Source of the DNA: Macrothele yani | Lineage: Eukaryota; Arthropoda; Arachnida; Araneae; Macrothelidae | Reading direction: 5' to 3' | NCBI GenBank assembly: GCA_039090855.1 | Contig: CM077005.1 | Coordinates: 72,102,607 to 72,166,606 of the forward strand | DNA: 64,000 nt | Part shown: positions 33,769 to 44,752 of the stretch, in pieces | Position numbering within the stretch: the first letter of the stretch is position 1 | Layout of the letters: every line of letters starts with the position of its first letter | Notes under the pieces: model-generated | Database searches by the model: none | What the model was told of the DNA's origin: nothing | Seen by the model: only the letters and a program-made list of their open reading frames with translations | Made by a program: the position numbers and the translations under genes

Positions 33769-34019
33769 TGTTGTTAATGCATGAGCGTGCCAATGCTAAC
33801 AAACGTTTAAATCTAATTACTCTGTGTCGTCCTGTGCATGCTTATCACACTCGTGGATATATCGATCTGGTGATCCCCAGAGCTCGAACAAACGTTTTAT
33901 TTTATAATATCAATGCCACTTGCCCTCGACTCTGGAACGGGTTGCCCATTTATATTAGATTGATTAATAACTATGCTTCATTTGAAAGAGAGTTAAGGGA
34001 ATACTTGATATACAGTTAA
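33769..34019 (+). pseudogene. CR1-like ORF2, C-terminal domain
   Basis: The open frame reads HERANANKRLNLITL, then RARTNVLFYNINATCPRLWN and FERELREYLIYS before a natural stop at 34017-34019. This arrangement (aromatic, 'P.LWN.LP', then 'F...L..YL') is the usual end of CR1/Jockey-type ORF2 proteins. Confidence 0.85.
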
Positions 34020-34545
34020 TATGTTTCTGGTTTCATTATTTACAATTCCGATTATGTAAATTGCAGTTCTATAGGAGAATAATTTCTTGCCTTGGCACTT
34101 TTGTATTTTACTAGGAGAAAAATGGCTCGTCAGGCTTACACTAGCCTTTTCCCCTGGCTCCCTGCTATATTGCACTAGAGTTAACTTAATAAGCGCTTGT
34201 AATATACGTAGTACTATTCGTATTGTCAAACGTGTTTTGGTATTACTATAACTTCATGTGTACTTTGCATTATATGTAAATTATTGTTGTATAATATTTG
34301 CATTTGCATGTTTGATGGTTCATGTGTTTGTGTTAGTTGTTGCATTATTATTCATATTTTTGCATATATGTGTTATATTATTGCATTTCTTACACATATG
34401 CATTGCATTTCTCTTGTGTTTGCATATTCTGCGATTAGGATTTGGCTAATCTTTGTTTGGTACAGATGTTTGCATGTGCGATTTGATTGTATGCTAGATA
34501 GTGCAACATGGCAAAAATAAAATTCAAATTCAAATTCAAATAATT
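34020..34545 (+). other. CR1-like 3' UTR and short-repeat tail
   Basis: T-rich sequence without genes ends in AAATTC repeated four times (about 34517-34541), a short tandem tail like those that end CR1-type LINEs. This marks the 3' end of the host LINE. Confidence 0.75.
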
Positions 34546-34977
34546 CGCTCTGTCTCACCCACACTATCTTAACACACATTTCAAAGTCTATCTGACACGG
34601 TGACTTTCGTTGTTCCCAATTACTAATTATGCCAGATGATATTGAAAAAAAAACATAATAAAGCTCCCCCCTTGCTATTCATTATCAGTCAAAATTTTCT
34701 CTTCAGCTCTCACCTCTCTCTGTTTCTGAACTAGATTTTTTTTTGCTGTTGTTGCTTTTCTGCTGAACCTAGAACAGAACATTTTACCTTCAAATTTACA
34801 GCGAATTTTAGTTGTGGAAACTTTGACAAAAACCTGTGGATTTATTACTATAATTTTACAAAAGTAAAAGCCATTAATTATTTAGATATTGGCTATTTAA
34901 AAAGGAAAAACCTGCTTGGTAGGGCTGGAGATCACCCCAGTCGTCCACTTTGGGTCCACTACTGATTGCCATATTCG

Positions 34978-35212
34978 GTTTTTTTTTTTTTTTTTTTTTT
35001 TTTTGAGATTTAACGACCACCGTGAGCAACTCAATAGGCTATAAGCAGTCGCCCGTCCCTAATTTAGGGTCACTGGTTCCAGGGAAGGGAGAGAGCCAGT
35101 GCCGTAAGACAAACACAACATCCATGCCTGACCGGGATTCGAACCCGGACCCCTTACTGACGAATGATCAGAGGCCAGCGCCTTAGACCAACCACTGCGC
35201 CACCGGGGCGGC
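34978..35212 (-). repeat. tRNA-derived SINE with 9-bp TSD
   Basis: T tail of about 25 first, then the body, then the B box (inverted GGGATTCGAACCC) and A box. It matches the reference SINE at 20086. CCATATTCG flanks at 34969-34977 and 35213-35221. A few extra bases in the anticodon-like region (cgccttagaccaaccac) distinguish this copy. Confidence 0.95.
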
Positions 35213-35365
35213 CCATATTCGTTTGTTTGTGGTCAGTGTCTAGAGCCTAGCTGTGAGAACGTCCTCCAAAATTGCTACGTGTGTGATTCAGGAGACTATG
35301 AATTTGAATGAGAATGTCCATAACTTTACAGTTTATTCGTTTGTTTTTGTAATTTACCTTTACCC

Positions 35366-35443
35366 GTCCTATTCCTGTTTTTCTTGGTTAGCAACAGCAA
35401 CTTTGTCCTATTCCTGTTTTTCTTGGTTAGCAACAGCAACTTG
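35366..35443. repeat. exact 39-bp tandem duplication
   Basis: The unit beginning GTCCTATTCCTGTTTTTCTT occurs twice back to back (35366 and 35405) without a mismatch I can see, so the duplication is recent. Confidence 0.92.
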
Positions 35444-37945
35444 TTTTATCCAGTGAAATTTTAAAATAATAAAAATATAACATTTTTACTCAGGTTCTTC
35501 TACTCGATTTTCTTACTGTTCCTTTAAAAATACGAAACAAAGTACTGTGAAATGAGAAAAAGCCCCATAAAATACCGCAACAAATTGTTCATTACCTTGA
35601 AGAATTAGTCTAAAAAACATGTGCCATACTTACATTTACGAAGGAAAAGTAAAATGCCATATACTGTTTTTGGCAGCCATTTTGAAAATTTGAGTTTTTA
35701 ACAACTTTTCTGTAAGCGGATTTTGTCGGATTTTGGATGGTGTGTGAAATATATTTCTAATAATAACTGTGAAGGAATTTATTTTGTTGCAATTTCTTCC
35801 GGGTTAGCCACTTCTTTTCGTTGTTCTTTCCTAACTACATGTTGAAGATTAAAATTCGTGGGGAATTTATCAATTGCCATGTGTTCTTTTATATATCTAG
35901 AACAGACGTGCAGAACCTTGTGATATCAATTTGAAGGAGCACAAGACTGACGTACAGAACTTTTAATTAAAGAAATCGTCGACAGCTAAACACTGTCCTG
36001 AAAACGATCATAGATTTATATTTGAAGAAGTCAAACTTATCGATAAATTGGATTCAATCATCAAACTTGATGTTTGGAAGCTTTCCATTCATATCAAAAT
36101 TCTTCGCAACTTGTCAACGACATCGCATCCATACCCTGTCTAGCAATTGTATGGATGCAACTGACAGTACCATTGGTGATGTCGCATATGATTTGAATAT
36201 TTACGTGTCATTTCATCTGAAGAAGAAAACCAAAGCAAGCTTTGGATGACAAGAATGTAAAATGACTGTGAAAAACGCTGTTCCCCTTACTGCTATATTC
36301 CTCAAAATGCTTGTAGTCAGTAATTCATAGTAATTAAGATTTTTGTTCTGTACTTTTCCAAGTTTTGAAAAGTTTTTCATGCACTACTAGTTTTATGAAG
36401 TGTAACTGTTTAAATTTAAGAATTTTCTAAAATATGTTAGAATAGACTGACACCTATTTCAATGGATTTTAACATGAAAATGTTCCTATTGTTCATCTCT
36501 AAATATTTTCTTTTACGTAAAGTAAATACAGAAATACTTTTCTCAGGCAATATGCTGTATATACCCAGGTATACTTACCGAGACAATTTAGAAATAAATC
36601 GGCTAAAAACATTGTATAAACAGAGATTTAAAACAAGTCCCCAAATGTTTTGTTTGTAAGGGTGAGTATATTGTTATTGAAATATCCAGATAAATAAAAT
36701 CTCAGAAACATGAGATTAATATAGCCCACAAAAACTAATAAGATTTAATGCAAACAAAGAAAAATAAAATAATATTAAAGTACTTTTTTTATTTCTAGCG
36801 ACAAAATAACTTTAGAATGATCGATAAAAATTATTTGCTTACTGCTGCAGATATTTTTCCAGCTTGCTACAATGTTTTATTATTCTTTACCCGCCTGAAG
36901 TACCTGAACATTATCTGAGGGAAATTTTGTGTTATCTAACCAAACATTGAAGGATGTTAAGTTTTCCACGGAATTCGATGCCTAGGAGAAAAGTTTTCAT
37001 TGTGGAACTATTGTTGCCTTAGCAAGATGTGTAACAATACCGCAGGCGGTTGTTTTTCCTTGATTTCTCCTTCGAGGTGTCTCTGTGGGAACTGCAGCAT
37101 CTGTTTCTCTAAAAAAAGGACTATCATAATTATAACACGCCAAATTGGGTTTCGTGAGATATTTATGCAACACATACGACGCACAGGAAAAAGACTCCAC
37201 TATCCCTAAGGATGAAACCATGTTAACTATCAGAAATCCGCGAAGGTTTCCACTCAATTTTGTGACATGGAAGAAAATGTTTTTGTTCTCAGTTGGAAAA
37301 CTTTTCCTGGCAGCTCACTGACACGTTCACCAGGCATCAAATCCTCAGAGAGTGCTAACTTTCGCATTCACCGATCATGTAATTAGCGAAAGGCGCTTGT
37401 GAAAACACGCGCAACAATTTTCTTATATTTTATTAACATAATTCGACTTCATTTCCGATAGGTGTTTTTATTCCACTGCATCTAATTTCCATCTGGTAGT
37501 AACAGACAAAATTCCAATAATTACCCTTATCATTCCTATCAGATCTCTATTCCGGGTTCAATTAAATTGCTTGATGGCTTTCATTTCCTCCTCAGAATTA
37601 TAAAGGTCCTGGGCAACAGAAATGTAGACAGGCTTAAAAATTTGTCTTAAGATGTCAGGTTTCAGAACGCCTTTTAAAGAAAATAATTAAGAGTTTTAGG
37701 TATTTTACCTGTAGGTTCAAGCTTTGGCGTTCAGACTAGAGAAACAATTTGTGTATAGTTCTGCGTATACATCCAAGTGTGTAGACAAAGGTATTACGAC
37801 CCCTCGACATGTGAAAATAAACGTGCATTTGGTGAGACAAACTGCACTTGCATATCTTTCTGGACACATTTATGTACATTTTATATGTTGGGTACTGCAT
37901 ATAAAGGGGAGCATTGGTACCTCTCAGACCGCACTGGAAGTGACT
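35444..37945. other. non-coding region
   Basis: No supported gene. Open frames at 36022-36249, 36462-36659 and 36997-37257 (minus) have no family resemblance and no flanking signals I can defend. The last 150 bases may belong to the Tc1-like relic that follows. Confidence 0.5.
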
Positions 37946-38899
37946 ATGGGAGCTGAACTGATGGACTTTGAAAGGGACATGATGGTTGGATGCCACCCGA
38001 GTAAGCAATCATCGCGTAGCATTGCCGTTCTTCTGGGATTCCCCAAATCCATTGTCGCTGTTCTTCATAGATGGGAAGCAGATGGTGCCACTACAACAAA
38101 GCCGCGCTCTGGTAAGCAAATTGAGTATTCGCGCCAAACGAAACTTACTACGGAGTGTGAAGACGTCCTCTGCCACAGAGTTGGCCGGCAAACGTCGTAT
38201 AAGCCACTAGGATAGTTATTTGCACAAGAATAACCCGTAGACAACTGTATGCTCAGGGTTACCAAGCTAGGTTACATGCGTACAAGTCGTACATCACTCC
38301 GCGTAATTCCAGATCCGGATTGCAGCTGTTCTTCTCTCACCGGTTGTAGACAGCAGAAGGATAGAACAGGGACGTGTGAAGTGGCAAATCATGCTACTCG
38401 CCCTTTCATTGGACGTATCTGTGAAGTGTTTGCTTAAGCAACGCGGTCAGGCACACTGCATTTTCTTAGTAGTCAAGTTTAGATTGGAGGATATGTGATG
38501 GTATGGAGCTGTCTCTGCTGGGAAGGACTCGAGATTTTGGTGCCTTCCATCCTAGAAACCGCCAGGTACGGAGACATCACGAACAATTACGCACTACCTA
38601 TACTGTAAAAATCCATCGGCACAGATCTCTACATGTTTCAGGAAGATCGAGGGTATAACCACACTACAAGATCTTCCCAGGCCTGGTATGAGGAGTAGGA
38701 CGTCCAATTTTCGAAATTGCCTGCCCTAAATGCCGATCTAAATCCAATAGAACATCCATCTGTGGGACGAGTTGGAACTCCAAATTCGATCTCGATAGGT
38801 AAGACCTTCCTCTACAGCAGTTTGGGCAGAAGATTAGCGGGAAGAATGGAGGAAAATTTCTGTACAGACCTACCGGCATCTAGTGGAAAGCATGCCTAG
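37946..38899 (+). pseudogene. decayed Tc1-like transposase
   Basis: It starts MGAELMDFERDMMVGCHPSK, with a helix-turn-helix (SRSIAVLLGFPKSIVAVLHRW) and the KPRSGK linker. The middle is badly frameshifted. Downstream GYVMVWSCLCWEGL, then MFQEDRG (second-Asp region, here Glu-Asp-Arg) and LNADLNPIEH (Glu motif) are legible. Many stops. Terminal repeats not found. Confidence 0.78.
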
Positions 38900-40216
38900 A
38901 AGGGTCGATTCTGTCATAATGGCCATAGGTGGGCTGACTAAGTACTGATTTCGGCTGATAAATGCTCTAGTTTCTGTTGCCCTAGGTGTCCAAATAGCTT
39001 TGCCTATATAGAGAATGTTTTCTCGTTAGGGACACAATGCCTCTACAATGAATGGGATTGAAGTTTCTTTTATAACCAAGAACATACAGTAAATTATTAC
39101 CAATATGTTATCACACTGTTTATTCGTTCATTCGCCAGTCCGTCTGTCTGTGTTTTATAAAGATGATATTTCAATTTCTAAAAAAAAGTTTGAAGAAACC
39201 AAGAAACCTTTTTACTGTATCCGGTAATGGTTACCAACTCTAATATATTCCAGTTATCGTTTTCTTTCTTTTCATAATTTCCTCCGTCACCTTGCCTGCT
39301 GGGACGATGTTTCTATTTTGAAATATGACAGCAAATATTATTTTTTGCTTCCGACACAGAAAAATACACCCAATGAATTATCACTTCGTCTGTGTCTTTG
39401 TGTGCTTACCTGAAAATGCAGTATGGCTACCTCTACAGCTTTAATTTGAAAATTTCTTTGCATATTGAATATATAAATGCTCGCAAAGTTTTTCTTTAAA
39501 TGTTTTCGAGCTCAATGTATAACATTAAGCTCGAAAAGGTGAAAGTGCATTCTTCATTTAATCTCTGTTTTTAGCAAACTAACTGGAAAAACTTTTTTTA
39601 AAATGCACAGAGGTGAAAGCATGAAAGAAATTTCTCTTCTTATCTAATGGAAATAGTCTGAATGGATCCAGTTCTCAGCATCAAAGTATAAAACGTGATG
39701 GAATCTGAAAGTTCGGGCATTACGATTTATTGTCAACGATTAACAATTGCGTCAATCTTGAAACCAAACGTATGGTTCCTTGTAGCTTCTCAAACAACAG
39801 ATAGAATTAACACTTTGTAAGATATATTTTTTAGATAGAGTCAATTCCCTGTACAACAAATTTAGTTTCGTCTAAAAAGGAACGACAAGAACAAATAACA
39901 CCGGGCACCGGGTAAAAAAGGAGGGGGGAAAGAAAAAGTAGAAGTGAAAGGAGAAAAAGATTACACTGGGGAACAATTTTTTTCTTATTTCCTGTTGCAT
40001 TGGATTTTTCAACTGATTCTAAGTATTTTTTCAACTCTGATTTAAAATCTACTCTACATTTTCTAGTTTTCATGCAATTTGAAACTCGTGATTTTCGCAA
40101 AAAAACGGACACCCATTGCTATTTAAACTAGGGATAGCTTGAGAACTAGGATTACATCTACCTTAACCTTATATTAATTAGGCTAAGGTTTTTTACAAAC
40201 ATCCATATTCTTTATC
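38900..40216. other. non-coding region
   Basis: No gene seen. A small hairpin (TTTTCGAGCT / AGCTCGAAAA) lies at about 39505-39538. The minus-strand open frame at 39831-40112 is low-complexity. Confidence 0.5.
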
Positions 40217-40225
40217 TTCATTGTT

Positions 40226-40330
40226 AACATCAAACAAAGATCTTCGCTCTTTCCACGTTTATAAATGAGTCACGGAAAAATTCTCATTGGCCGCCAAACG
40301 TGGAAAGAGCGAAGATCTTTGTTTGATGTT
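40226..40330. repeat. perfect 35-bp inverted repeat
   Basis: Bases 40226-40260 and 40296-40330 are exact complements with a 35-base loop. Because the sister SINE at 17.3 kb lacks the right arm, the arm must have been made in this copy. It even copies two or three bases of the TSD side, so the event happened after insertion. Confidence 0.95.
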
Positions 40331-40362
40331 CCTGGTCCACGTTAAAATGTCTGTATTAATTA
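40229..40362 (-). repeat. second short SINE, tRNA core replaced by an inverted copy
   Basis: Flanks match the SINE at 17281-17438 (ctctttccacgttta, gagtcacggaaaaattctca, then ccacgt..aatgtctgtatt). TTCATTGTTAAC at 40217-40228 and 40363-40374 is a perfect 12-base TSD. The tRNA-like core is absent; in its place is an exact inverted copy of the element's own left part. Confidence 0.85.
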
Positions 40363-40620
40363 TTCATTGTTAACTTTGGATTCTACAGATGTATCGGATT
40401 TACACAAAAATAACACCTGTTTTTCTTTGTTTCAGATTTGATCATGGCTTCTTCAAGTAGACATAAATGTGTAAATAATCCTGATGGATTCTGTTATGCA
40501 TGTGGCTGCTACACACGTTTTCGTCATAGGCGCAATATAACTTCGTTTGTGAGGCGGGGCCTATAAAGCCTATTTTGAAGTTCCCCTTGGAGATCAAGGC
40601 AAGAAATGGGCTCCTCATAT

Positions 40621-41066
40621 ATTTTTATATATATTTTTTTTTGATTGAAGGTTTAACGACCACCGTGAGCAACTCAATGGGCTATAAGCAGTCGCCCGTC
40701 CCTAATTTAGGGCCACTGGTTCCAGGGAAGGGGAGAACCAGTGCCGTAAGACAAACACAACATCCATGCCTCACCGGGATTCGAACCCGGACCCCGTTCG
40801 GACGAATGATCAGAGGCCATCGCTTAGACCACTGCGCCACCGGGGCGGCTATTTTTATATGATTAGAGGTTTAACGACCACCATGAGCAACTCAATGGGC
40901 TACAAGCAGTCGCCCGTCCCTAATTTAGGGTCACTGTTTCTAAGGAAGGAGAGAGTCAGTGCCGTAAGACAAACACAACTTTATCACTACGGGATTCGAA
41001 CCCGGACCCCTTTCGGACGAATGATTAGAGACCATCGCTTAGACCACTGAAACCACCGGGGCGGCA
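40621..41066 (-). repeat. outer SINE with 10-bp TSD, carrying another SINE in its tail
   Basis: CTCCTCATAT at 40611-40620 and 41067-41076 brackets the whole block. The body of the outer copy is 40861-41066 (inverted B box GGGATTCGAACCC near 40991); its T-tail side is occupied by the inner SINE. It disrupts the coding frame between WAPH and HIVCHNC of the gene above. Confidence 0.92.
40631..40849 (-). repeat. inner SINE inserted in the outer SINE's tail, 11-bp TSD
   Basis: TATTTTTATAT at 40620-40630 and 40850-40860 is a perfect duplication. Same family and same orientation as the outer copy, with a T tail, intact A/B boxes (inverted) and fewer changes from the reference, so it is the younger of the two. 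Confidence 0.93.
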
Positions 41067-42655
41067 CTCCTCATATTGTGTGTCATAATTGTAAGGAAAT
41101 GCTTCGTGACTGGACATCTGCCTTTTGGAGTTCCCATGGTTTGGCGAGAACCTAAGAACCACATAACCGACTGCTATTTTTGCCTGGTCAACACGAAGGG
41201 TGTCGGCAAGAAAGACCGGCATAAGATCTCCTATCCCAGTATTTCCTCAGCAATTCGACTTACTCCGCACTCTGAGGAACTCTCGGTTCCAGTTTTTAAT
41301 GGTTTGGGCTCATCTAAAGGTGAAGGCAGTGAACATGACCAGAAACAGCACGAGGATTGTGATAACGAGCTTCAAGAAATGTTTTCGGAATCCGAAGACT
41401 CCTTATCTGATACCAAACACTCATCAGCCCTTCAGCAGTTTATCCAACTGGAATTGCATGGCTTAGTGCGTGATTTGAGGCTCTCCAAGAAAGCAGCTGA
41501 GGTATTAGCCTCCAGGTTGCAAGGAAAAAACTTATTTGACCGCTCTGCAAAAGTTTCTTATTTCCGAAAGCGGGACCGGATTTTCTGGACTTTTTTTTTC
41601 AGAAGACAAGCAGTTTGTTTACTGCCACGATATCCAAAGTCTTCTCAGGCAATTAGGTGTGTGTTACCTCGTACTGTCCAAAAAGAATGGCGATTTTTTC
41701 TGGGCAGCTCAAAGCGCAGCCTAGAGTGTGTTCTCTTGCAAAATGGCAATATTTATGGAGCGATTCCAATTGATCACTCAGTGCATTTGCGAGAAGAACG
41801 TAACGACATAAAAATGGTCATTGACTTACTCAAATATCACGGGCACAACTGAATCATTTGTGTGTTTGTCAACTTCTTCCTTGGTCAACAGAAAGGCTTG
41901 ACAAAGTTTTCATGCTATCTCAGCATGTGGGACAGCCAAGGCCGAGAGAAACACTGAACCCAGAAGGAGTGGACATCAGTAAAACTCTAGAAGCAGGCAT
42001 GCCAAACATTGTGGATGACCCAATCGTCAACCGAGAGAAGATTATCCCCCCCACTCCATATCAAGTTCGGCTTGATGAAATAGTCCATGAAGGCATTAAG
42101 TATTGATGATGAATGTTTTCAACATATATTGAAGTTTCTGCTTTTCCTGCTTTGTCTTTCGAGAAGATTAAAGATGGTGTGTTCGATGGTCCTCAAATTC
42201 TTGTCCTTGTACGTGATGAGGAATTTGTCAGGAAGATGAATGATAAGGAGAAGGCAGCGTGGCTTTCTTTCGTGGCATTTTCACAAAACGTTTTTGGTAA
42301 CAAAAAGGCAGATAACTATGAGGTTCTCTTTACTAGAATGCTGTTGGCTTTTCACAATCTTGGGCGCAACATGAGTGTCAAGCTCCATTTCCTGAATAGT
42401 CATCTTGACCAATTCCCCGAGAACCTTGGAGCTATTAGTGATGAACAGGCTGAGCGCTTCCGTCAAGACCTCATGACTGCGGAACAGTGCTATCAAAGGC
42501 GATGGGACAAAAAATATGATGGAAGACTACTGCTGGAGCATTAAACGAGATTGTCCTGAGAAAGTCCACAAACGCAACAGCTACAAGCGCAAATTCGTGC
42601 CTGAATGGGATATATTTGAACTTTGCATCCCATCCTTATTAGTTGTTAGGAATCA

Positions 42656-43221
42656 TCTATCATCTTTATGTCGAAATATGTGTTAATTTAAAGTAAAAAG
42701 CATTAATTCATACCCATATTTGACTATAATGTATAAATGTTTCAGATTGGACAAGTGGCGATACATATTTTACTCCACACAAGTGATTATTTTGCCTTTT
42801 TTCAAACTTTAATGCATATTTTGATGCACCTACACGTTTTTTTGAATACATAAAGAATATCTTTGCCAATACGGGTTTATAAGACTGCGTGACCATAAGA
42901 CTGCGTGACCTAATTATAAGACTGCGTGACCATAAATTCCTCACATAGACCATGTCATGCGAGAAGCGTCAGAATTTCGTGAAAAATGTAAATGTTGAAT
43001 TGCAAGAAATCTAGAGCGCCAGAGAAAAACTAACTTCACATTTGAATTCAGCACACTCAAATGAGGTAAGAACAAATGCTGGTATCATTGACACAAAAAC
43101 TTTGTTCCCCAGTGTTACGTATGTCTCCGTAGGTCTTGAGAACTGAACACAGAATGTGCATTTTTCATTGAAATGCATATTTAACCTCACTAGCTTTTAG
43201 CAAAACACAGTATATGAGTTT
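42656..43221. other. non-coding, with a ~16-bp triplet repeat
   Basis: 'ataagactgcgtgacc' occurs three times at about 42878-42932. Nothing else recognised. Confidence 0.7.
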
Positions 43222-43446
43222 TTTTTTTTTGATTGGAGGTTTAACGACCACCGTGAGCAACTCAATAGGCTATAAGCAGTCGCCCGTCCCTAATTTAGGG
43301 TCACTGGTTTCAGGGAAGGGAGAGAGCCAGTGCCGTAAGACAAACACAACATCCATGCCTGACCGGGATTCGAACCCGGACCCCTTTCGGACGAATGTGA
43401 GCAACTCAATAGGCTATTAGACTACTGCGCCACCGGGGCGGCTATG
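43222..43446 (-). repeat. SINE copy with internal segment swap
   Basis: A standard copy of the main SINE, except that between the B and A boxes the usual 'gatcagaggccatcgc' has been replaced by 'gtgagcaactcaataggcta', the sequence found at about 43252-43272 of the same copy. TATGAGTTT near 43213 and 43447 is the probable TSD. The A box is partly damaged. Confidence 0.9.
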
Positions 43447-44752
43447 TATGAGTTTAAAAAAGAATTCTATTAAGCAGTAATTACAGCTTTTTCGACAGGA
43501 AATTCCGGTAAAAAGTTTATTTTTAATATCTTAAGTTGCATAATCATATGAAAATTGTTTCCATGAATATTAAATTGTCAGGAAAATGTAATGAATGAAA
43601 TATTTAGAGCAAGGCTTTCCCAACACATTTGCAGCTACCATTGATCAGCGCTAGCGCAATAGGGCTACTTACAGGAATTGCAAATGTATCTTAAATTTCG
43701 AGCTTAAATTCCACTTAGTACCGGCAATGAGAGATATCGCTCGGAAACCCTGTTTTGAGATATGGTGCGTAAAGTTTTGACCAGCCAGTGGGAATGTTTT
43801 ACAACGTCTCCTATTTTTCACACAGAATTTATAGCACCACTACTCCTTGTGCATACTCAGTAAAGTTCAGTGTAGTCTGGTTTTTGTTTCTTGAAGGTAT
43901 GCTTGACTTGAAAGCTGAAACTACATTTGGCGAGCAAAAAAATTATCACAATACTCTAATACGATATGATAATCTCCCTACCTGTGAATATCATTCTTTT
44001 TTGTCCTTTAGTTTCCGATCATGCCATTTTACTAAATGTTAAAATCACAGTGTGGAGACTAAAATGCGCAACGCATGATAAATGAAATACTAATACACAG
44101 GTGATCACCTTGTTTCGTAGAATGACTTGGGTGAGTGAGTTGGAACTGTTTTCTGATGTTATACAGCTTTTACCAGTAAAGTAAATCACATGCAAAATAT
44201 TTCGACGTAGCGGAAATGGGTAACGGAAGTACTACTGTCTCGTGACAGGCAAGGTAAACTGCCTAAACACCCGGCGCTGACAAATTAATTGCACGGCAAC
44301 GACGTTTGTCTGCGAAAGCATTTATGTCTTTGCTTATGGAAATTAGCAGTTTGTGATGCTGTGCTTCTTTCCCGACAGCAGTAAAGTAAATCCGACGCAT
44401 AAAATTTCGATGTAAGGGAAATGGATAATCAAAGTAGTCAAAACCATTGTTGAAATCTGAATTTTGAATGCTATCCCACGAAAAGACACAACAGTATTTA
44501 ATTTCATTCCTACCCAACAATATCTTTTACAATATTTCGTTGCAATCTGCATAAAGTACGATAACATCATTCTAAATGTGACCAAAGCCCTCACAAAAAC
44601 GCATTTGGATATTATGCATCTTTCCCGATGGTATTGAAATATGCATCGAAGATAAATTTGGCTGCCTTTCGAAGGGAGCGGGTTACTGCTATTGACGAGA
44701 GCTTTAAAATGACGCATAACACGACAGTGTGTAACTTGTAGATATTCTAGGC
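43447..44752. other. non-coding region with faint internal repeats
   Basis: 'agtaaagtaaatc.ca-gca.aaaatttcga.gta.gggaaatgg' occurs near 44176 and 44382, with a weaker relative near 44625, marking a diverged tandem repeat of about 200 bp. No gene seen. Confidence 0.5.

Larger units (their letters stand above)
22850..34545 (+). mobile_element. CR1-like LINE expanded by four later insertions
   Basis: The pieces of one LINE appear in order on the plus strand: ORF1 with PHD finger (23.3-24.26 kb), endonuclease start (25.4-25.6), endonuclease end and linker (27.0-28.26), RT (31.33-32.2), C-terminal domain (33.77-34.02), then a 3' UTR and a CAAATT-type tail ending near 34545. Between them sit a mariner, an unknown insert, an RTE LINE and a Tc1-like element. 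PHD-bearing ORF1 is known from CR1-type LINEs. The 5' limit is my estimate. Confidence 0.85.
40444..42655 (+). pseudogene. broken gene of an uncharacterised multicopy family
   Basis: The start MASSSRHKCVNNPDGFCYAC opens a Cys-rich N-terminus (CYACGCYTRFRHRRNITSF, later CHNCKEMLRDW). It continues with VWREPKNHITDCYFC, SAIRLTPHSEELSVPVF, an acidic stretch, LSKKAAEVLASRL, ECVLLQNGN..AIPIDHSVHL, FDGPQIL, FPENLGAISDEQAERFRQD and a final DYCWSIKRDCPE. I have seen this layout as a recurrent uncharacterised, often intronless protein in arthropods and other invertebrates; it is probably carried by a transposon, but I do not know its function. Two nested SINEs and at least six frameshifts break it. The paired CxxC motifs suggest zinc binding. 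Confidence 0.7.

Noticed and set aside
36022..37257. Host gene candidates in the 36-37 kb frames
   Set aside because: Short, without recognisable domains, and not linked by plausible splice signals.
41076..41852. 258-codon open frame as an intact gene
   Set aside because: Its middle (after RKRDRIF) is out of phase; the true residues lie in the frame at 41536-41724, so it carries two compensating shifts and starts next to a SINE.
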